Shown one piece after another: positions 8,098 through 11,424 of a DNA stretch of 11,424 nt. The DNA lies in NCBI GenBank assembly GCA_003541875.1, contig DPLS01000212.1, positions 1 through 11,424 of the forward strand, written 5' to 3'. Under the pieces are notes generated by a model. It was not told where the DNA came from. It did no database searches and saw only the letters and a program-made list of their open reading frames with translations. Origin of the DNA: Bacteroidota bacterium. GTDB taxonomy: Bacteria > Bacteroidota > Ignavibacteria > UBA10030 > UBA6906. The stretch's first letter is position 1. Every line of letters begins with the position of its first letter. The position numbers and the translations under genes were made by a program.

Positions 8098-8105
8098 TTT
8101 TGTGA

Positions 8106-8747
8106 ATGCCGGATTATGCGTTAATGAATCAATGCCTGTACGAAGGCAAAGCCAAGGAAGTTGAACAGATGACCAGTGATGCCCTCGCTGAGGGCAGATC
8201 GGTTAAGGAAGTTCTCGCCGAAGGACTGATTGCCGGGATGAGTGTTGTCGGAGAGGACTTCAAACATAACATTCTCTATGTGCCCGAAGTGCTTATTGCC
8301 GCGCGCGCGATGAAGGCTGGCATGACAGTGTTGAAGCCGCTTCTGGCGGCCAAAGATTCCGTTGTTCAGCCGGCAGGAGTTCTTATCATGGGGACAGTGC
8401 GCGGGGATTTGCATGACATCGGGAAGAACCTTGTGTGCATGATGGCGGAAGGCGCAGGATTTCAGGTACATGACATAGGCGTGGATCAGAGCCTCGAGAA
8501 GTTCGTTGCCGCGGCAGAGCAGCATAAGCCGGACATCATTGGCATGAGCGCCCTGCTCACCACAACCATGGCGTACATGAAGGTGGTGATCGACGGCTTC
8601 GAGGAGAAAGGTCTCGGCCACATCAAAATGGCAATTGGCGGCGCGCCGATCAGTCAGATGTATGCAGATGAAATCGGGGCCGATGGCTACGGCGCCGATG
8701 CATCGAGTGCTGTCGACCTTTTCCTGAAACTGGTTGACAAGCGGTAG
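8106..8747 (+). CDS. Stand-alone corrinoid (B12-binding) methyl-carrier protein, MtbC/MttC/MtaC-like
   Basis: This 213-residue protein carries a methyl group on cobalt between partner methyltransferases. Residues 1-85 form the helical cap domain (YVPEVLIAARAMKAGM is characteristic). Residues 86-213 form the cobalamin-binding Rossmann domain. The DxHxxG signature is D101-L-H103-D-I-G106, with H103 the expected lower cobalt ligand. SxL is S148-A-L150, and GG is at 178-179. Length and two-domain layout match the separate corrinoid subunits of methylamine and methanol systems and lack the other modules of MetH. It lies 22 bases after the UroD-fold methyltransferase gene, its likely partner, and 5 bases before the small-protein gene, so co-translation is expected. 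Such systems also need an ATP-dependent reductive activator (RamA-like); none is seen in the window. Its fit as a methyl carrier is strong; the methyl source is not. Confidence 0.94.
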   Translation: MPDYALMNQCLYEGKAKEVEQMTSDALAEGRSVKEVLAEGLIAGMSVVGEDFKHNILYVPEVLIAARAMKAGMTVLKPLLAAKDSVVQPAGVLIMGTVRGDLHDIGKNLVCMMAEGAGFQVHDIGVDQSLEKFVAAAEQHKPDIIGMSALLTTTMAYMKVVIDGFEEKGLGHIKMAIGGAPISQMYADEIGADGYGADASSAVDLFLKLVDKR

Positions 8748-8752
8748 ACCCG

Positions 8753-9007
8753 ATGGCTTTCTATCAAATACTGTATTGGCAGGAAATCCCATCCCAGGTG
8801 AAAGCATGGGATGACTTCGATGAGAAGAAGGTGGAACTTGCGCAGCGATTTGTTGCGCGCATCGATCAGGCAGCTCAATCAAAGGGCCTAACCCAGACCG
8901 ACGACTATCTTGCGCAATGGAAATGGAGTGAAGAGGAGGAGCGTGACGGAACCGTCGAAGAAGTTGTCGAGGCTGTGAAACAAGAATTGGAGTCACGATT
9001 CCCATGA
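8753..9007 (+). CDS. Small conserved acidic protein of unknown role in corrinoid/folate operon (possible Virulence_fact family, PF13769)
   Basis: This 84-residue protein has no signal peptide or membrane segment and is acidic in its C-terminal half (EEEERDGTVEEVVEAVKQELE, likely helical). The N-terminus YQILYWQEIPSQVKAW, then LAQRFVARIDQAAQSKG and DYLAQWKW, recalls from memory the short proteins labelled 'virulence factor' (PF13769; pattern W-x-x-IP-x-QV, RF-x-x-x-ID-x-A, YL-x-x-W). I recall these beside methylenetetrahydrofolate reductase or corrinoid genes in other bacteria, so the family label looks misleading. The function is unknown to me. The gene starts 5 bases after the corrinoid protein stop, and its TGA overlaps the next ATG (ATGA, 9004-9007), so it is translated in step with its neighbours. 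A small subunit or chaperone of the methyl-transfer complex is plausible. It is very likely real; the family match is moderate. Confidence 0.75.
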   Translation: MAFYQILYWQEIPSQVKAWDDFDEKKVELAQRFVARIDQAAQSKGLTQTDDYLAQWKWSEEEERDGTVEEVVEAVKQELESRFP

Positions 9008-9915
9008 TGAAAAAACCGCTCCAGGAAATTGTCCTCGAACGCCGACTCGTCTGCGATGGCGCGATGGGGACGCAGCTCATGCTTACCGGTCTGGAACCGG
9101 GCGGCTGTGGCGAGCTTTGGAATTTCACTCACCCCGATCGCATTCTCGCGATCCAGCAGCGTTATGTCGAAGCAGGCGCAGACTGTCTCATCACGAATAC
9201 GTTTGGAGCGAGCCGTATCATGCTCAATCGGCATGGTCATGCCGACGAAGTGCGGGCAATTAACCTGGCTGGTGTGGCAATCGCGCGCAAAGCGTTTGGC
9301 GACCGTGATGGATACGTACTGGGAGATATCGGTCCACTTGGCGCGATCCTCGAACCCTATGGCGATCTTCCAGTTGCTGAGGCTTATGCAGCATACGAGG
9401 AACAAGCACGCGCTCTGGTTGATGGCGGCGCTGATGCGGTTATCATCGAGACGCAAACCTCGCTCGAGGAACTCGGGGTGGCAATCGACGCTGCTAAGGC
9501 TGCTGGCGCTTCGTGCATCATTGCTTCCCTTGCCTATGATTTGTCGGCAGACAAATCATTCTATGTCACGATGATGGGAGTGATGCCGGAAAAGGCTGCG
9601 GAGTTTGTGGAGGAAAAATGCGCACACATCGTGGCGTTGAATTGCGGCACGGGCATGGACATGGAAGGGGCGGCGAAGGTCATTCGACTGTACCGCGAGA
9701 ACTGCTCGTTGCCCGCGATGGGTCAACCAAACGCCGGCCTTCCGGTGCTTGAGAAGGGGAAAGCAGTCTACAAACAATTGCCTGCTGACATGGCACTCGG
9801 AGTTCCGGCAATCTTGGCTGCAGGTGCTCATATCGTCGGGTCCTGTTGTGGTAGCACGCCGGAACACACGCGAGCCATTCGCCAGGTGGTTGAAGAATAT
9901 AACAAGAGCAACTGA
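9004..9915 (+). CDS. Homocysteine S-methyltransferase family protein (MetH domain 1-like), zinc-dependent
   Basis: This 303-residue single-domain protein has the (beta/alpha)8 fold of PF02574. It shows DGAMGTQL (18-25), NTFGASR (65-71), GDIGPLG (107-113), a IIET strand (147-150) and the three zinc cysteines: C214 in ALNCG plus C281 and C282 in GSCCGSTPEH. The intact cysteine set means it should bind zinc and activate a thiol, normally homocysteine, as methyl acceptor. It lacks the pterin, B12 and reactivation modules of full MetH, but a separate B12 protein is encoded just upstream. It could thus take the methyl group from that carrier to make methionine. Stand-alone members can also use S-methylmethionine or betaine. 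The start at 9004 overlaps the previous stop by 4 bases; GGAG lies 11 bases upstream, and a second ATG follows at once (9007). Family is firm; methyl donor is inferred from context. Confidence 0.9.
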   Translation: MMKKPLQEIVLERRLVCDGAMGTQLMLTGLEPGGCGELWNFTHPDRILAIQQRYVEAGADCLITNTFGASRIMLNRHGHADEVRAINLAGVAIARKAFGDRDGYVLGDIGPLGAILEPYGDLPVAEAYAAYEEQARALVDGGADAVIIETQTSLEELGVAIDAAKAAGASCIIASLAYDLSADKSFYVTMMGVMPEKAAEFVEEKCAHIVALNCGTGMDMEGAAKVIRLYRENCSLPAMGQPNAGLPVLEKGKAVYKQLPADMALGVPAILAAGAHIVGSCCGSTPEHTRAIRQVVEEYNKSN

Positions 9916-9974
9916 ACCACCCGGTGTGATCAATTTGAACGTGAGTGATCGCGACTTCATAGCTTGGCTTCCTG

Positions 9975-11424
9975 ATGCCAATGTTGCGTGAACGGTTAGA
10001 GCAGACATCCTCGTTTCTCTTCGGAGTCGAACTTGTTTCGATTCGCGGCTCAATGGCGGAGAGAAGTGCTGTCAAGGCACGCACATTTGCCAACCAACTC
10101 GTCGAATCTCCCCACATTGACTGGATTTCAATAACCGATAATGCCGGTGGCAACCCTCGGTTGGCGCCTCAGGCGCTTGCAAAGCCCATCCTCTACGCAG
10201 GTAAGGAAGTCGTCATCCATCTCACCTGCAAGGACCTCAATCGCAACGGACTGGAGAGTGAAGCCTGGCAGCTCAGTAGCGAGGGCTTTCATAACGTGCT
10301 TGCCATGACCGGCGACTATCCCGCAAGTGGAAATGGCGGGACGGCAAAACCGGTGTTCGACATCGATTCCGTCGGATTGATTTCGATGTTGACCAAGATG
10401 AACCAGGGATTCGATGGCGGCTACGAGAAGACCGACTTCCTCATCGGCGCGGTCACGTCGAATTGCAAAGTGCTGGAAGGTGAGGTTGTTCCTCAATACC
10501 TGAAGCTTGAAAAGAAAATCGAGTGTGGGGCGAAGTTCATTATCAATCAGATCGGATATGATTCCCGAAAGGCCCACGAGCTGCGGTTGTACATGGATCA
10601 CCACGGGATGAAACACGTCCCTCTGATTGGCAATGTTTACGTGCTGAGTCCGCACGTCGCTCAATTATTCCATGATGGCAGAATCCCCGGCATTGTTGTG
10701 ACACGGCCCCTTCTTGACTTGTGCCTGAAGCAGAGGAGCTCACCCGATGGTGGCAAGGGATTCTTCCAGGAGTTTGCTGCGAAGCACATTGCCATCTATC
10801 GCGGCCTGGGTTATCGAGGCGCGTATCTCGGAGGCATGTCGAGCTCTTCTTCCATCGAACGGATTATGGAAATTGAGCGCACTTTCTCCGCTGATGATTG
10901 GAAGCAGTTCGCGCGCGAGATGAAGTTCTCAAGACCGGGAGAGTTCTGTTTCTACGCAGAAGACCCCGTTTCGGGACTCGCCGATCGGATCAAAGAAACT
11001 CCACATCCTGAAGGAATATCGAAACATGTCGGTACGGCGTACCATTTGTCAAAATGGGTTCATGATATCATGTTTACGCCCGATCATGCGCTCAGTACGT
11101 GGGGAGAGAAGATCTGCAGGCAATCGGAGAATCCGAATCAAGGTCCTGCATTGTTGCGCTCGTTGGAACGTCTGAGCAAGTCTATTCTGTTTCAGTGCAA
11201 GGATTGCGGCGATTGTTCATTGCCGGAAATCTCATTCCTGTGTCCCGAATCTCAATGTGCCAAGAACCAGCGCAATGGACCTTGCGGTGGGACGCGAGAG
11301 GGTCGTTGTGAAGTGGATGGTTTCGGCGATTGTATCTGGCTTCGGGCGTACGAACGGTTGAAATATGAGGGGGAGGAGAGCAATCTCTTGCGTCACGCAC
11401 CGGTCATTCAAAACCAGGGTCTCC
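9975..11424 (+). CDS. metF: Methylenetetrahydrofolate reductase fused to MetV-type zinc/cysteine domain, 3' truncated
   Basis: The frame is open from ATG 9975 to the last base (483 codons), so the stop lies beyond the window. It interconverts methylene- and methyl-tetrahydrofolate with FAD. The N-terminal barrel has the active-site glutamate region GVELVSIRG (E19), LTCKDLNRNGLESE (83-96), HNVLAMTGDYP (106-116), FIINQIGYD (188-196) and IPGIVV (237-242). After a linker (about 300-400) comes a cysteine-rich tail: C408, C411, C414, C423, C428, C437, C445, C453, with CAKNQRNGPCGG and GRCEV. That matches the MTHFR C-terminal/MetV domain, a separate subunit in acetogen enzymes. Its presence suggests a non-E. 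coli-type reductase, possibly able to oxidise methyl-folate for energy. It begins 59 bases after the methyltransferase gene. No clear ribosome site is seen; ATG 9981 is an alternative start. Confidence 0.9.
   Translation, partial: MPMLRERLEQTSSFLFGVELVSIRGSMAERSAVKARTFANQLVESPHIDWISITDNAGGNPRLAPQALAKPILYAGKEVVIHLTCKDLNRNGLESEAWQLSSEGFHNVLAMTGDYPASGNGGTAKPVFDIDSVGLISMLTKMNQGFDGGYEKTDFLIGAVTSNCKVLEGEVVPQYLKLEKKIECGAKFIINQIGYDSRKAHELRLYMDHHGMKHVPLIGNVYVLSPHVAQLFHDGRIPGIVVTRPLLDLCLKQRSSPDGGKGFFQEFAAKHIAIYRGLGYRGAYLGGMSSSSSIERIMEIERTFSADDWKQFAREMKFSRPGEFCFYAEDPVSGLADRIKETPHPEGISKHVGTAYHLSKWVHDIMFTPDHALSTWGEKICRQSENPNQGPALLRSLERLSKSILFQCKDCGDCSLPEISFLCPESQCAKNQRNGPCGGTREGRCEVDGFGDCIWLRAYERLKYEGEESNLLRHAPVIQNQGL

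Noticed and set aside
8121..9128. 335-codon open frame on the minus strand
   Set aside because: It lies opposite the corrinoid, small-protein and methyltransferase genes, all with clear family motifs. Its translation looks like low-quality antisense (rich in R, H, S, P) with no recognisable domain.
9749..9991. Small plus-strand open frame overlapping the end of the homocysteine methyltransferase gene and the start of metF
   Set aside because: Its first part is a shifted frame of a well-supported gene, and the tail has no recognisable feature; an 11-base overlap with the metF start alone is not enough.

Overview
The window carries nine genes, all on the + strand. They read as one head-to-tail block from xylan side-chain removal into corrinoid-dependent one-carbon transfer. 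The first and last genes are cut by the window edges. There is no gene-free stretch above about 105 bases, no RNA gene, no mobile element and no CRISPR array. Exported glycosidases (a signal peptide on the GH3, a probable one on the GH43) and the xylan-degrading repertoire suggest a Gram-negative plant-polysaccharide degrader, perhaps of the Bacteroidota/Chlorobiota/Ignavibacteria group. That placement rests on gene content and style only and is tentative. Base composition looks near 50% GC throughout, with no visible break between the two halves.

Left half (1-6106): the C-terminal part of a GH115 xylan alpha-1,2-(4-O-methyl)glucuronidase, a two-domain GH43 beta-xylosidase/arabinofuranosidase, and a GH3 beta-xylosidase/beta-glucosidase with a PA14 insertion. 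Together they would strip (4-O-methyl)glucuronate and arabinose from xylan fragments and cut the backbone to xylose. The GH43 has no ATG. Its signal peptide is only encoded if translation starts at a CTG (1702) just after the GH115 stop codon.

Right half (6163-11424): an NAD-type short-chain dehydrogenase, a UroD/MtaA-fold methyltransferase, a stand-alone corrinoid (B12) protein, a small 84-residue protein, a homocysteine S-methyltransferase-type (MetH domain 1-like) protein, and a MetF-MetV fusion methylenetetrahydrofolate reductase that runs off the right edge. The MetF gene is open from 9975 to the last base.

The main idea is that these halves form one pathway. GH115 enzymes release 4-O-methyl-D-glucuronate, whose methyl ether must be removed before normal uronate catabolism. 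The adjacent corrinoid methyltransferase set is what would be expected for anaerobic, oxygen-independent O-demethylation, with the methyl group passed to homocysteine and/or the folate pool. The arrangement resembles the logic of the chloromethane (cmuA/metF2) and methoxyaromatic demethylase systems, but applied to a sugar acid. This is inference from gene order and domain content. A split methionine synthase, or demethylation of an unrelated substrate, are the main alternatives.
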